This document shows, piece by piece, positions 21,815 through 30,928 of a stretch of 64,000 nt of DNA. Below the pieces are notes generated by a model that worked only from the letters and a program-made list of their open reading frames with translations, was not told the DNA's origin and did not search any database. The DNA is from a virus. How positions within the stretch are numbered: position 1 is the first letter of the stretch; each line of letters opens with the position of its first letter. The stretch is from positions 1 to 64,000 of IMG/VR virus record IMGVR_UViG_3300025127_000013; one strand, written 5' to 3'. The position numbers and the translations under genes are program-made.

Positions 21815-22614
21815 AAGACTTTACCAATGCCTTCAATACTCTGCTGCACAAGTTAGAAAATAAAGAAAATTTTGCTTTTACTCGGTTTTCTGATGGTGAA
21901 CTTTTTATCTTGCAAAATAAAACAGTTATATTAGCTGAGGACCATTATGTAACCGGTGATGTTAAGGGGTCTAATGTTTACACTAAAGAAGAGCAAAAGG
22001 AATTCTTACCTGAACAACATGGTTTTTTTCGTGATAAGCTAATGGAATGTTATCTTCACAATCAAGATAATTTTTACAAAGGTATATGCACTGGAACTGA
22101 TCCGCATGTTGGAAATGAAAATTTTAAATGGATGATAGAAAAGCACGGTGGTGATCATGATAACTTAACATTTTCTAATCTTTTAATAAATGCAAATTAT
22201 AAAAGATTCATTGAAGAAATGGTGCCCATGTTGGTTGACAGAAATGTAATTTATGTTGCAAATGAGAATGCAAATATACTAAAACTACCGTTTGATGTAG
22301 AAAAGCATTTCACTGTTGGTTCAAATTGTATGATAAATGATTATAACTTAGCTGAAGAAATAAAAAAATATATTGACGATAACAACCTGAAAGATTATAT
22401 TGTTCTATGTTCTGCTGCTAGTTTAAGCAATGTCGTGACTTACGAGTGTTTTAAAGATAATCCAAATAATACATTTCTTGATGTTGGAAGCTGTTTAAAT
22501 CCATTGCTAGATCTAGAAGGGTGGAAATACACCAGAGGTTACCTAACCAGCTATTGGCTTAATTCTAATAGCCCATTTGGTACACAGGTAGATGTATGGC
22601 AGAGTACAAATTAG
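21811..22614 (+). CDS. GT-D-type glycosyltransferase candidate (DUF1792-like)
   Basis: 267 residues from ATG 21811 (ATGA overlap). FAFTRFSDGELFIL near residue 23 matches the RF-x-DGE motif that defines the GT-D fold (DUF1792, SP_1767-type). The later part with YIVLCSAASLSNVV and FLDVGSCLNPL fits that family's nucleotide-sugar-binding region. Sugar specificity unknown. Ends overlapping the acetyltransferase gene by 19 bp. Confidence 0.65.
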   Translation: MKDFTNAFNTLLHKLENKENFAFTRFSDGELFILQNKTVILAEDHYVTGDVKGSNVYTKEEQKEFLPEQHGFFRDKLMECYLHNQDNFYKGICTGTDPHVGNENFKWMIEKHGGDHDNLTFSNLLINANYKRFIEEMVPMLVDRNVIYVANENANILKLPFDVEKHFTVGSNCMINDYNLAEEIKKYIDDNNLKDYIVLCSAASLSNVVTYECFKDNPNNTFLDVGSCLNPLLDLEGWKYTRGYLTSYWLNSNSPFGTQVDVWQSTN

Positions 22615-22997
22615 TAAATAACAACCCTTCTTACTGGGAATTTATTCGTGAGCTAAGGACCATGGAAGGTGTTCGAGAAGGATTTATTTCACAAACTGAA
22701 ATTACTCCTATTGAGCAAGCTACTTATATGCTAAAATATAATTCTAACTATTGGATATGTTTGGATGACAAAACTCCTGCAGGTTATGTTGGAGTAATAG
22801 ACGATGATATTAGGGTAGCAACTCACCCAGACTATCAAGGCAAAGGTGTTGGAACATTTATGATTAATGAAATTATGAAACTAATACCAACAGCGATAGC
22901 AAGAGTTAAATTAAACAATGAAGCCAGTGTAAAACTATTTGAAAGATGTGGCTTTAAAAAGAAATACTATATTTTGGAAAGAGATAATGAGACATAA
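22596..22997 (+). CDS. GNAT-family N-acetyltransferase
   Basis: 133 residues. AGYVGVIDDDIRVATHPDYQ then GKGVGTFMINEIM (Q/R-x-x-G-x-G/A acetyl-CoA loop) and AIARVKLNNEASVKLFERCGF form the GNAT fold. It transfers an acetyl or acyl group from CoA to an amine; beside an aminotransferase gene, an amino-sugar is the likely substrate (inference). Overlaps the next gene by 11 bp. Confidence 0.82.
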   Translation: MAEYKLVNNNPSYWEFIRELRTMEGVREGFISQTEITPIEQATYMLKYNSNYWICLDDKTPAGYVGVIDDDIRVATHPDYQGKGVGTFMINEIMKLIPTAIARVKLNNEASVKLFERCGFKKKYYILERDNET

Positions 22998-23601
22998 CCC
23001 ATATAAAATTGTAAAAATGTTTGAAGAGACCGTAGCCGACTATTGCGGCTCTAAGTATGCAGTATCGACTGACAATTGCACTGATGCTCTTCTTTTATGT
23101 TGTGAGTACTTGGGGGTCAAGGAAGTTGTAATACCCGCTAGAACATACCTGTCGGTCCCGCAATCTATCATGCATGCCGGCGGCACTGTAAAGTTTAAAG
23201 ACTACAGGTGGAAAGGCATATATCAACTTGAGCCATATCCAATTTATGATGCAGCTAAAAGATTTACAAGTGATATGTATATTCCCGACTCTTTTATGTG
23301 TTTATCGTTCCATATCAAAAAGCATTTGAAGATTGGAAAGGGCGGTATGATTCTTACCGACGATGCTGATGCTGCAGCATGGTTTAGAAAAGGTCGCTAT
23401 GAAGGCCGCGGCGAAGTTATGTATCATGAAGACAACATACAGATTAACGGATGGAATGCATACATGACTCCTGAGCAAGCAGCCCGTGGTTTGATGTTAA
23501 TGCAAAACTACCCAGATCATATGGAAGACTTGCCCGAAGAACCATTCTACAGAGATTTAAGAGAATTTGACTTGTTTAAGGATGTAGAGGTGATAGAATG
23601 A
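22987..23601 (+). CDS. Short DegT/DnrJ/EryC1/StrS-type sugar aminotransferase
   Basis: 204 residues from ATG 22987, about half of the usual 370-400. Retained: YCGSKYAVSTDNCTDALLL, PARTYLSVPQSIMHAGG, YDAAKRF (Asp89 for the PLP ring) and SFHIKKHLKIGKGG (PLP lysine, K111 or K112). The C-terminal dimerising and substrate-recognition half is replaced by a short end. Stop codon and upstream/downstream frames give no sign of frameshift. Possibly a genuine small variant, or inactive. Confidence 0.7.
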   Translation: MRHNPYKIVKMFEETVADYCGSKYAVSTDNCTDALLLCCEYLGVKEVVIPARTYLSVPQSIMHAGGTVKFKDYRWKGIYQLEPYPIYDAAKRFTSDMYIPDSFMCLSFHIKKHLKIGKGGMILTDDADAAAWFRKGRYEGRGEVMYHEDNIQINGWNAYMTPEQAARGLMLMQNYPDHMEDLPEEPFYRDLREFDLFKDVEVIE

Positions 23602-24428
23602 AGATCGCACTGTGCTTACATGGCTACTTTGCTAATGCAGAGGGGTATGAAGAATCTATTGAGGCTCACAAATACTTAAAAAGAAAAGTACTTGATGGCA
23701 ATGATGTAGATGTTTTTATACACAGTTGGGATCTTGAAAACGAAAAAAAAGTATTGTCATTGTACAATCCAAAAAAGTATAATTTTGAAAAGCAATTAGA
23801 TTTTAAAGAAGAATTAGAAAAAATTAATATTGACAATGAGGAATATAAAAGTTCGTATGGCAATACCATATTTAGAACATTGAGTTTTTTGTATTCAAGA
23901 ATGATGGCCGTGAAAATTAAAAGTGATTATGAAGAAGAAAAAAAATTCAAATATGATTGTGTAATATTAGCAAGATTTGATATTTCAAGAAGGGGTCTTA
24001 AACATCATCAAACATTTTATGTAACAAAAATGAACTTTAATCCAAATTTTGACATGCAATATGTATACTCTGCTTTCTGGCCTCAATTAAATCATGGATA
24101 TGCCGACCACTGGTTCTACTCATGTTCTGAAAACATTGACACTGTTGCAAATTTATATTATGATGTCTTTGAACATTATCAATCAAATAGCGATTATGAA
24201 AAAGCTGTATTAAACGGATGGCCTGAAAGCTGTAAATATCATCAAGATACCAATGAATTTTTAAAACCTGAAAAATACAGATCTAAAGAACTTAAATGTT
24301 GGACTAAAGATAGACTTATAGATAACCATAAGCTTTATAAATGGCATTTTATGAAAACCGGTTTGCATCAAAAGTCTAAATTTGTTGATATTACAACTGA
24401 TACTGATAACCCAAGGCTTATGAACTAA
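23598..24428 (+). CDS. Putative glycosyltransferase-like protein
   Basis: 276 residues, ATGA-coupled. It opens KIALCLHGYFANAEG and contains DVFIHSWDLENEKKVLSLYNPK and CVILARFDISRRG, a pattern I associate with LPS/capsule proteins in surface-polysaccharide loci; the final RFDIS could be an acidic metal-binding site. No confident family number. Likely cytosolic. Confidence 0.5.
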   Translation: MKIALCLHGYFANAEGYEESIEAHKYLKRKVLDGNDVDVFIHSWDLENEKKVLSLYNPKKYNFEKQLDFKEELEKINIDNEEYKSSYGNTIFRTLSFLYSRMMAVKIKSDYEEEKKFKYDCVILARFDISRRGLKHHQTFYVTKMNFNPNFDMQYVYSAFWPQLNHGYADHWFYSCSENIDTVANLYYDVFEHYQSNSDYEKAVLNGWPESCKYHQDTNEFLKPEKYRSKELKCWTKDRLIDNHKLYKWHFMKTGLHQKSKFVDITTDTDNPRLMN

Positions 24429-24431
24429 TCT

Positions 24432-25157
24432 ATGAACAAAGAAACCGCTATTATTATGTACAGTCACAGCAGTTACTCTGATGTATGGGGTATGTTTATG
24501 GGACAAATTGATAAGTATTTTTCTAATGATGTAAAAAAATATGCATTTGTTGATGATGATAAGGGTCTTATTGACAATAATTGGAACATAGTTTTGTATG
24601 ATGATTCTATGTCGTATGATGTTAGATTTAGCACATGTTTAGAAAGTGTAAAAGAGCAGTATTGTATCTTTCATCATGAAGATATGCCCTTAATAACTAA
24701 GCCTAATATTGAAGAATTGGAACGGTGCCACGGAATATTAAAAAACGAACCAGAGTTAGATTATATAAAGCTGATTAAGGGTGGAGAAATTAGAGATATA
24801 CCGTATAAAGAATACAACAACTTATATGATATACCACACAATTCTGCATGCATATTTGCCGTACAGCCGACCATATGGAAAACTGATAAATTAAAAATTG
24901 TTTACAACAATACAAAAACAAATCACATTAGAGAATTTGAACCCAAAAGTCAAACTACTTGTGTTGAAAATTCGATACATGGAGCTTATTATTTCAATTC
25001 TGAAGTTGATTTAAAAAGAGGTGGCACTCATTATGATTCATCAATTTATCCATATGTTGCCACGGCCATAGTAAAGGGAAGATGGAATTTAGCTGAGTAT
25101 TATGTTGAAATATCAAACTTGGCAAGAGAATATAAAGTTAATCTTGGAGATAGATAA
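24432..25157 (+). CDS. Putative glycosyltransferase-like protein
   Basis: 241 residues, 3 bp after the previous gene. KETAIIMYSHSSYSDVWG at the N-terminus and YCIFHHEDMPLI with an acidic EDM triad near residue 80 resemble small GT-A-like proteins of viral glycan clusters. C-terminal SIHGAYYFNSEVD and RGGTHYDS may be acceptor-site loops. Function is only inferred from context; TAATG overlap with the phosphatase gene. Confidence 0.45.
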   Translation: MNKETAIIMYSHSSYSDVWGMFMGQIDKYFSNDVKKYAFVDDDKGLIDNNWNIVLYDDSMSYDVRFSTCLESVKEQYCIFHHEDMPLITKPNIEELERCHGILKNEPELDYIKLIKGGEIRDIPYKEYNNLYDIPHNSACIFAVQPTIWKTDKLKIVYNNTKTNHIREFEPKSQTTCVENSIHGAYYFNSEVDLKRGGTHYDSSIYPYVATAIVKGRWNLAEYYVEISNLAREYKVNLGDR

Positions 25158-25681
25158 TGATTAAATTAGTGATATTAGATGTCGATGGTGTAATGACAGA
25201 TGGTCGAAAATACTATGATCACACTGGCATGCCCGTTGCAAAGACATACTGTGACAAAGATTTTACCGCTATTAAAAGACTCCGCGGAGCAGGAGTAAAG
25301 GTTTGTATTCTCTCCGGAGATGATTTTGTCAACAAAGCGATGGCCCATAATAGAAATATAGATTTTTATTCTGCTAGAGGTAAAGATAAGGCTGCTTTTG
25401 TACCTCGTTTTATTTACAATTATGATGTTGATGCGAAAGACATGGCATACATCGGCGATGACTTATTTGATAAAAGTGTAATGGAAGCTGTTGGTCATGC
25501 ATTCTGTCCAGCAGATGCCTGTGCAGACATTATTGAGTTGTGCGGCCCCTCAAATACATTGCCACAAAATGGTGGCTGCAATGTGGTTGCTGGCATGGTC
25601 GATACGATGTTAAAGAGAGGCTTGATACCAGATGCCACAATGAAACAAATTGAAGAGTTAGATAAAAACGAGAGGTTTTAG
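25157..25681 (+). CDS. KdsC-like HAD phosphatase
   Basis: 174 residues, typical for the C0-type HAD subfamily (KdsC 3-deoxy-manno-octulosonate-8-phosphatase and relatives). LVILDVDGVMTDGR (nucleophile D8, acid D10), VCILSGDDF, the GKDKAAFV lysine and YIGDDLFDKSVM are all present. It removes phosphate from a sugar-phosphate intermediate; Kdo-8-P, a heptose bisphosphate or an acylneuraminate 9-phosphate are options. The gene stop overlaps the kinase GTG. Confidence 0.85.
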   Translation: MIKLVILDVDGVMTDGRKYYDHTGMPVAKTYCDKDFTAIKRLRGAGVKVCILSGDDFVNKAMAHNRNIDFYSARGKDKAAFVPRFIYNYDVDAKDMAYIGDDLFDKSVMEAVGHAFCPADACADIIELCGPSNTLPQNGGCNVVAGMVDTMLKRGLIPDATMKQIEELDKNERF

Positions 25682-26562
25682 TGAGCTTTGATTTAACAGT
25701 CTACGGTAATCTAATATTAGATAATACATTCTGTGTAGAACAATATGCTCATGAAGAATCAAATATTTGTACAGCCCGGCACATGTCTCCGGGTGCTTCT
25801 GCAAATGTGGTGAGTGCAATTAGCAGGCTTGATTCTGCTTTGAATGTTAACCTTAGTTCAATAATTGGCGATGACACTGCCGGCAGGTATATAGAGAAAT
25901 GGTTTTTAAACTTTAAAAAACTCAACCCAATTAACTTAAATTTAAATTTAGAAAAAACTAACCAAAACACATCCGAGGCTGTGATTATTTCAGACCTGTC
26001 AAATAAGTCCAGAAGTAGTATTGTAAATTGGGGTGCCTGTCAAGCACTAAAAAACTTAAAAAACTTTAACTCTAAGTGGTCACATATACTTTATCTTGAC
26101 AAGCTACCTAATTTGGATTTAAACAGTTTAAAGAATTTATCAGATGAAAGTATAATATCCGTAGACTTGTGTTCTTCTAATCAAAATTTAGAAACCAGAG
26201 AGACGATGATTTCTATGTTGCCGTATATTGATTATGTATTTGCTTCGTTTGAGGAAGGTTGTTGTTTAGCACAACAAGACAATCCTTATGATGCATCTCG
26301 CTTTATTGCTAAAAAAACGAGAGGCTGGTGTATTTTACACTCTCCAGATGGCAGTTACATATCAGAAGGCAGTCATCAAACAACAAAAAAATACAATGTC
26401 ACTGACAAAGTAACAGGGCCTGTCAATGTTTTAGGTGCTGGTGACAATCTTGCTACTGCTTTTATAGTTGACCAGATTAAAAGACAAAGCGAAGTAAGCG
26501 AGTCAATTAAGTTTGCACAAACACAAGCAACCGAATATATTAAAAATAACCAAAAGGAATAA
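25681..26562 (+). CDS. PfkB-family sugar kinase (HldE-N/ribokinase-like)
   Basis: 293 residues from GTG 25681. MSPGASANVVSAISRL (substrate region), SIIGDDTAGRYIEKW and the signature NVLGAGDNLATAF (GAGD, with the catalytic Asp) show a ribokinase-fold kinase. The third position after the motif is N rather than the common A/S. It would phosphorylate a sugar phosphate, as HldE does with heptose-7-P. Directly before the fused nucleotidyltransferase. Confidence 0.83.
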   Translation: MSFDLTVYGNLILDNTFCVEQYAHEESNICTARHMSPGASANVVSAISRLDSALNVNLSSIIGDDTAGRYIEKWFLNFKKLNPINLNLNLEKTNQNTSEAVIISDLSNKSRSSIVNWGACQALKNLKNFNSKWSHILYLDKLPNLDLNSLKNLSDESIISVDLCSSNQNLETRETMISMLPYIDYVFASFEEGCCLAQQDNPYDASRFIAKKTRGWCILHSPDGSYISEGSHQTTKKYNVTDKVTGPVNVLGAGDNLATAFIVDQIKRQSEVSESIKFAQTQATEYIKNNQKE

Positions 26563-26563
26563 A

Positions 26564-27724
26564 ATGTCAAAAAAATATAATTTACTCTTGCCAATTGCTG
26601 GAAGAGCCCAAAGATTTTTAGATGCTGGCTATACAATGCCAAAGCCACTTATTATGTCTAAAGATAAACACATTATTGATTGGTCTATGAGTTCGATTAA
26701 TACAGAAGAATGCAATATGATTTTTGCTGTGAGATTAGAACATATCAACAACTTTTCAATTGATGATATCTTAAGAGAAAAGTTTGGGGATGACATTACT
26801 ATAGTTGTTATTGATAGGGTAACAGATGGTTCCGTCTCTACTTGCTTGTTGGCTAAAGAATATATCAATAATGACATGCCACTTATCATCTACACTCCAG
26901 ATGTATACTTTGAAAATCAATTTAATCCTGCAGACATCCCAGAGGATCTGGATGGTTATCTGGTAACATTCAAGGCCAACAGCCCCGCTCATAGTTATAT
27001 TGAATTAGACGAGAATAACATGGCTGTCCGCACCGCTGAAAAAGATGTTATCAGCACGAATGCTGCCGTGGGTGTTTACTGTTACAAGAGTGGCCGCATG
27101 TTTGTTGATTATGCAGAGGAGATGATTGAAAAGAACATCAGAACTAAAGGTGAATTTTACATCTGCCCAATGTACAACTTAATGATTCGAGATGGAGCAC
27201 AGGTTGGAATTCATGAAGCTAAAAAGATGCATGTCTTAGGAACCCCCGCAGAGCTTGAGTTTTTTGTAGATCATGTAACAACTAGATTTGGCAATAAGCC
27301 GGTTGCTCTTTGCTGCGATCATTCTGGTTTTAGAATGAAAGAGATAGCAAAAGAAAGACTTACAAAGAATGGAGTTGAGTATATTGACTTTGGAACTTAT
27401 GTTGACAAAGATTGTGATTACAACGAATATGTTACTCAGGCTGTTCGAGCAGTGCATGAAAAAACTTGTGATTTTGTTATGGGATTTTGTAGAACAGGAC
27501 AAGGTGTAAATATTCTTGCTAATCATTTAGACGGTATTCGTTCTGCATTGGTCATCGACGAATATACTGCTGAATATGCTATTAGACACAACTGTGCTAA
27601 CTTTTTTGCTGTTCCTGAAAAATATGTATCTGAAGATTGTTTAGATAAGATGATTAAGATATGGAAGGAAACCACTTTTGATGGGGGCCGTCACATGACA
27701 AGAATGAAAAAGACAATGGGCTAA
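26564..27724 (+). CDS. Fused sugar nucleotidyltransferase and RpiB-type isomerase
   Basis: 386 residues; start at ATG 26564. Residues 1-235 are an NDP-sugar pyrophosphorylase-like domain: LLLPIAGRAQRF and AGYTMPKPLI (G-x-R-F...KP nucleotide site), IIYTPDVYFE (metal site). Residues about 245-386 are RpiB/LacAB: ALCCDHSGFRMKE, GFCRTGQGVN with Cys309, and AIRHNCANFFAVPE. One polypeptide thus may isomerise a sugar phosphate and activate a sugar with a nucleotide. I do not recall this fusion elsewhere. Confidence 0.82.
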   Translation: MSKKYNLLLPIAGRAQRFLDAGYTMPKPLIMSKDKHIIDWSMSSINTEECNMIFAVRLEHINNFSIDDILREKFGDDITIVVIDRVTDGSVSTCLLAKEYINNDMPLIIYTPDVYFENQFNPADIPEDLDGYLVTFKANSPAHSYIELDENNMAVRTAEKDVISTNAAVGVYCYKSGRMFVDYAEEMIEKNIRTKGEFYICPMYNLMIRDGAQVGIHEAKKMHVLGTPAELEFFVDHVTTRFGNKPVALCCDHSGFRMKEIAKERLTKNGVEYIDFGTYVDKDCDYNEYVTQAVRAVHEKTCDFVMGFCRTGQGVNILANHLDGIRSALVIDEYTAEYAIRHNCANFFAVPEKYVSEDCLDKMIKIWKETTFDGGRHMTRMKKTMG

Positions 27725-27725
27725 A

Positions 27726-28373
27726 ATGAAAGATATAGAATTACATAAGCGATTATTAAAACTGCTATATGAGCACAACGAGGAACATGTTGGTAGTTGT
27801 TTTTCTTGCATTGATATCATAGATTCTATTTTTGCAACCAAAAGCGAAGATGACATTTTCATTTTATCTAATGGTCATGCAGCATATGCTTTATATTCTG
27901 TTCTAGAAAAATACTACCCTCACATCGATGCTGATGCCCTTGTAGAAAAGCATGGCGGTCACCCTAACCGAGATGAGGAAAACCACATCTACTGTTCAAC
28001 TGGTAGCCTTGGTATGGGGATTATGATGGGTGTTGGTAGAGCCTTGGCTAAACCAGATAGAACAGTGCATGTTATGATTAGCGACGGCGAGTCCACGGAA
28101 GGTTCAGTTTGGGAAGCTCTTAGATACATTGAGGAAAAGAATGTAGACAACATTGAAGTTTATGTTAATGCTAACGGATATGCTTGTTATGACGAAATGG
28201 ATGTTGATTATTTAGAAAGAAGATGTAAGGCATTTTTACCAAGAATACATTTTCATCGCACTGAACAAGAAACATTTCCTTTCTCGTTTTTATGGGGTCT
28301 TGATGCCCACTATATCAAGATTAATGATGAGCAATATCAAGAAGCCTTGGAGGTCTTAGAAAATGAGTGTTAG
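27726..28373 (+). CDS. Split transketolase, thiamine-pyrophosphate (N-terminal) subunit
   Basis: 215 residues, comparable with known short transketolase N-subunits. LSNGHAAYALYSVLEKYY, GSLGMGIMMGVGRALA and the Mg/TPP motif SDGESTEGSVWEALRYIEEK with N at about 150 (VYVNANGYA) identify the PP domain. It transfers two-carbon units between sugars and could make sedoheptulose 7-P. Overlaps the second subunit by 11 bp. Confidence 0.85.
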   Translation: MKDIELHKRLLKLLYEHNEEHVGSCFSCIDIIDSIFATKSEDDIFILSNGHAAYALYSVLEKYYPHIDADALVEKHGGHPNRDEENHIYCSTGSLGMGIMMGVGRALAKPDRTVHVMISDGESTEGSVWEALRYIEEKNVDNIEVYVNANGYACYDEMDVDYLERRCKAFLPRIHFHRTEQETFPFSFLWGLDAHYIKINDEQYQEALEVLENEC

Positions 28374-28842
28374 AAAAGTATTCGTTGAATTACTTCACAA
28401 AGAAATGAGAAAAAACGAGGATATTGTTTTTGTAATTGGTGATCTGGGCTATGGTCATTTTGATGCAATTCGAGAAGAGTTTCCTGATCGTGTATTTAAT
28501 CCCGGTGCTGCTGAACAACTAATGCTTGGTATGGCTTGTGGCTTAGCCATGGATGGTAAGATACCAGTATGCTATTCTATGACTCCCTTTGTGTTATACA
28601 GACCGTTTGAAATTATTAGAACTTATATCGATTACGAAAAGATTCCTGTTATCTTAGCTGGGGCTGGTAGAGATAAAGATTATGCTTCTGCTGGCTGGTC
28701 ACACTGGGCAACAGACGATAAGAAGCACCTTAGTGGATTTTACAATATTGCGAAGCTATGGCCTGATGAAGACACTCTTAGACTAGAATTTGACAAAATT
28801 ATAAATACTAAGACACCATACTATGTAAACCTGTCGAGATAA
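28363..28842 (+). CDS. Split transketolase, pyrimidine-binding (C-terminal) subunit
   Basis: 159 residues: VFVIGDLGYGHFDAIREEFP and NPGAAEQLMLGMACGLAMDG, the latter with the catalytic Glu that activates thiamine pyrophosphate, then IPVILAGAGRD. The third transketolase domain, present in many split subunits, is absent, so the protein is shorter than cellular counterparts (about 300 aa). It should pair with the product of the preceding gene. Confidence 0.83.
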   Translation: MSVRKVFVELLHKEMRKNEDIVFVIGDLGYGHFDAIREEFPDRVFNPGAAEQLMLGMACGLAMDGKIPVCYSMTPFVLYRPFEIIRTYIDYEKIPVILAGAGRDKDYASAGWSHWATDDKKHLSGFYNIAKLWPDEDTLRLEFDKIINTKTPYYVNLSR

Positions 28843-28844
28843 TT

Positions 28845-29612
28845 ATGAGAGAGAATTTTACTGTTTTAGTTCAAGGACCGTTAGAGCAAAATACAATTAA
28901 AGCAATTGAATGCTATTCTATGGACTATAAAGTTGTTGTGTCAACATGGCAAGAAGAAACAGAACTACATGATCATGTTCAACATCTTTGCAAGTTAAAC
29001 AATAATATTAAATTTGTAAATGAAAAAGCCCCTACAGTTATAGGTCCACCGGGCTTAGCTTGTGTGTTAAGAAACACAACTTTTCATTATGCAATTACTG
29101 GTTTGCAAAACGGTTTAAAATTTGTAGATACAGAATATGTCATTAGAGTTAGATCTGACGAGTTTTTTGATTCTCTTGACTATCTTGCAAACCTTTCTTT
29201 ACAAAACAGTGAAAAATTAGTGTTTGGTAACATATTTGCTCGTAAATGGTCTGATGTTAAATATCATATAGGGGATCACATTTATGCTAGTAAAACTCAT
29301 ATTCTCAAAAGTGCGATTGACAAACTTTACAAAATACAAATTAAAGAAACACCTTTTGAAGACTGGGCTGAGCAAGGCCCATATGCCGCTGAAACAGTCT
29401 TAGCCCATGCATTCTTAGCAGCAAAAAATTCTAATCAAGCTTTTTGGCATGATCTCAATACTTTTAAAAACAACTTTTTAGTTTTTGATATTAATAACTT
29501 TAGTGATTATAGAGTTCGCCATGGCCATGCTAATAAAACATGGATTAAAAATGATAGCCCATTTAACAATCAAAGATTCTTTGTAAAAGAAATGTCGGAT
29601 ATGGTTACATAA
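28845..29612 (+). CDS. WavE-like LPS-synthesis glycosyltransferase family
   Basis: 255 residues. The opening FTVLVQGPLEQNTIKAIECY and VVVSTWQEE match the WavE family (QGP...T...STW), proposed glycosyltransferases of lipopolysaccharide core synthesis. GPPGLACVLRNTTFHYAIT and YVIRVRSDEFF (acidic site) follow. Exact sugar and linkage unknown. Placed two bases after the transketolase subunit. Confidence 0.7.
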   Translation: MRENFTVLVQGPLEQNTIKAIECYSMDYKVVVSTWQEETELHDHVQHLCKLNNNIKFVNEKAPTVIGPPGLACVLRNTTFHYAITGLQNGLKFVDTEYVIRVRSDEFFDSLDYLANLSLQNSEKLVFGNIFARKWSDVKYHIGDHIYASKTHILKSAIDKLYKIQIKETPFEDWAEQGPYAAETVLAHAFLAAKNSNQAFWHDLNTFKNNFLVFDINNFSDYRVRHGHANKTWIKNDSPFNNQRFFVKEMSDMVT

Positions 29613-29613
29613 C

Positions 29614-30231
29614 ATGTATGTTAATGAAGATTTAAAAATAGCATTTATACATATTGCCAAAACTGCTGGTTCTGCCATACACATTGCATTAAAAGATGCA
29701 TCTAATTGGCAAATGGGAGATATCAGACGAGCGGATCCGCCACCGCCCATACATCATATGACAGTAAATGAATTTATATCAATAAAAGAAGAATACAAAT
29801 CGTATTATAAATTTGCTGTTGTTCGGGAACCACTGGACAGACTTAGATCGGGCTATGTAGATTTTTTAAGAAGCGGTGATCGAATTGATTATAAGATTTC
29901 ATCTCTTCCAGTTTCTGAATATGAAAATTTCGAGAATTTTTGTGTTAACTTTCCAAACTCTGAGTGGGCCCGTGACCCTCACTTTAGACCTCAACACGAA
30001 ATGATATGCGACAGTAAAGATAATATTTTAGTAGATGTGTGTCGATATGAAAGTCTAAATAATGATTTATTAAGAGTTGGTGAAATGTTGGGGTTTTCAA
30101 CAAATCCATTTACAAATTTAGGTATGCATCGCCAAGGCCAAAAAGCATGGCTAGATTTATCTCTATCTGCTGAAACTGAAACAACTATACGAAACTTTTT
30201 TAAAAAAGATTATGAGATTTTAGGTTATTAA
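29614..30231 (+). CDS. Carbohydrate sulfotransferase family protein
   Basis: 205 residues. FIHIAKTAGSAIHIAL (about 11-26) is the 5'-phosphosulfate-binding loop and FAVVREPLDRLRSGYVDFLR (about 66-85) the 3'-phosphate-binding motif of PAPS-dependent sulfotransferases (Sulfotransfer_2 type). It would transfer sulfate from PAPS to a sugar hydroxyl. No membrane anchor. No PAPS-making gene is in the window, so host PAPS is presumably used. Confidence 0.8.
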   Translation: MYVNEDLKIAFIHIAKTAGSAIHIALKDASNWQMGDIRRADPPPPIHHMTVNEFISIKEEYKSYYKFAVVREPLDRLRSGYVDFLRSGDRIDYKISSLPVSEYENFENFCVNFPNSEWARDPHFRPQHEMICDSKDNILVDVCRYESLNNDLLRVGEMLGFSTNPFTNLGMHRQGQKAWLDLSLSAETETTIRNFFKKDYEILGY

Positions 30232-30232
30232 T

Positions 30233-30928
30233 ATGAAAGATAAAATTGGTTTATTGTTTAGTCATTTACATGTTAGAGAAAATGAACTTTACAAATTTAA
30301 TATGTTAAAGTACTCCATTGAGCACTTTAAAAATTTTGATTCTGACTTTTACATTGTTGTCAGTGGCCATGGTGTAAATCCTCCTGATTTTATTACACAG
30401 CAAATTGACGACATGTATTGGGAATCCCAAATTGACACAAACGAGATAGGTGTAGGACACCCAAAATTTTGTATTAAAGGATATGAACTATTATTGCAGC
30501 AAGGTATTAGTAACTGTATGAAGCTAAGAGGGTCAGACCTGATCACAAAAGAAGACAAGCTATTATCAGCTATAAAAACACCAAAAGTGACACTTACTGA
30601 ACAAACATCTTTTGACCGTGGAATGATTGGTGATTTATTAATGATTGGTCCAACAGCTATGGTTCAAGACTTATGGTCAAAAAATAGCTGGAACTACAAA
30701 AAAAGTGGACTATATAACCTATTTGATAATGCAAGAAGTCAGTGTGAGAATCATTTTGACTTACATGAGCAGCTAAAAAATAAATATAACTTTTTATCAC
30801 CTCATGAAATTGGTTGGATGACACTTGAAAATAATTGGAATGATCAAGAGTTAAATATTATAGAACCGTTTTCTCAAAAACATTTGTGGGGCCATATGCA
30901 GGGGTACGGCTATTATGGAGGCTTTTAG
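30233..30928 (+). CDS. Putative glycan-modifying protein, WavE-like context
   Basis: 231 residues, one base after the sulfotransferase stop. MKDKIGLLFSHLHVRENELY, FYIVVSGHGVNPPDF and NCMKLRGSDLITKED (RGSD acidic site) suggest a GT-A-like fold similar in outline to the gene at 28845, but with low signal. The C-terminus is aromatic and Gly-rich (HMQGYGYYGGF). Ends in overlap with a GTG start. Confidence 0.5.
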   Translation: MKDKIGLLFSHLHVRENELYKFNMLKYSIEHFKNFDSDFYIVVSGHGVNPPDFITQQIDDMYWESQIDTNEIGVGHPKFCIKGYELLLQQGISNCMKLRGSDLITKEDKLLSAIKTPKVTLTEQTSFDRGMIGDLLMIGPTAMVQDLWSKNSWNYKKSGLYNLFDNARSQCENHFDLHEQLKNKYNFLSPHEIGWMTLENNWNDQELNIIEPFSQKHLWGHMQGYGYYGGF

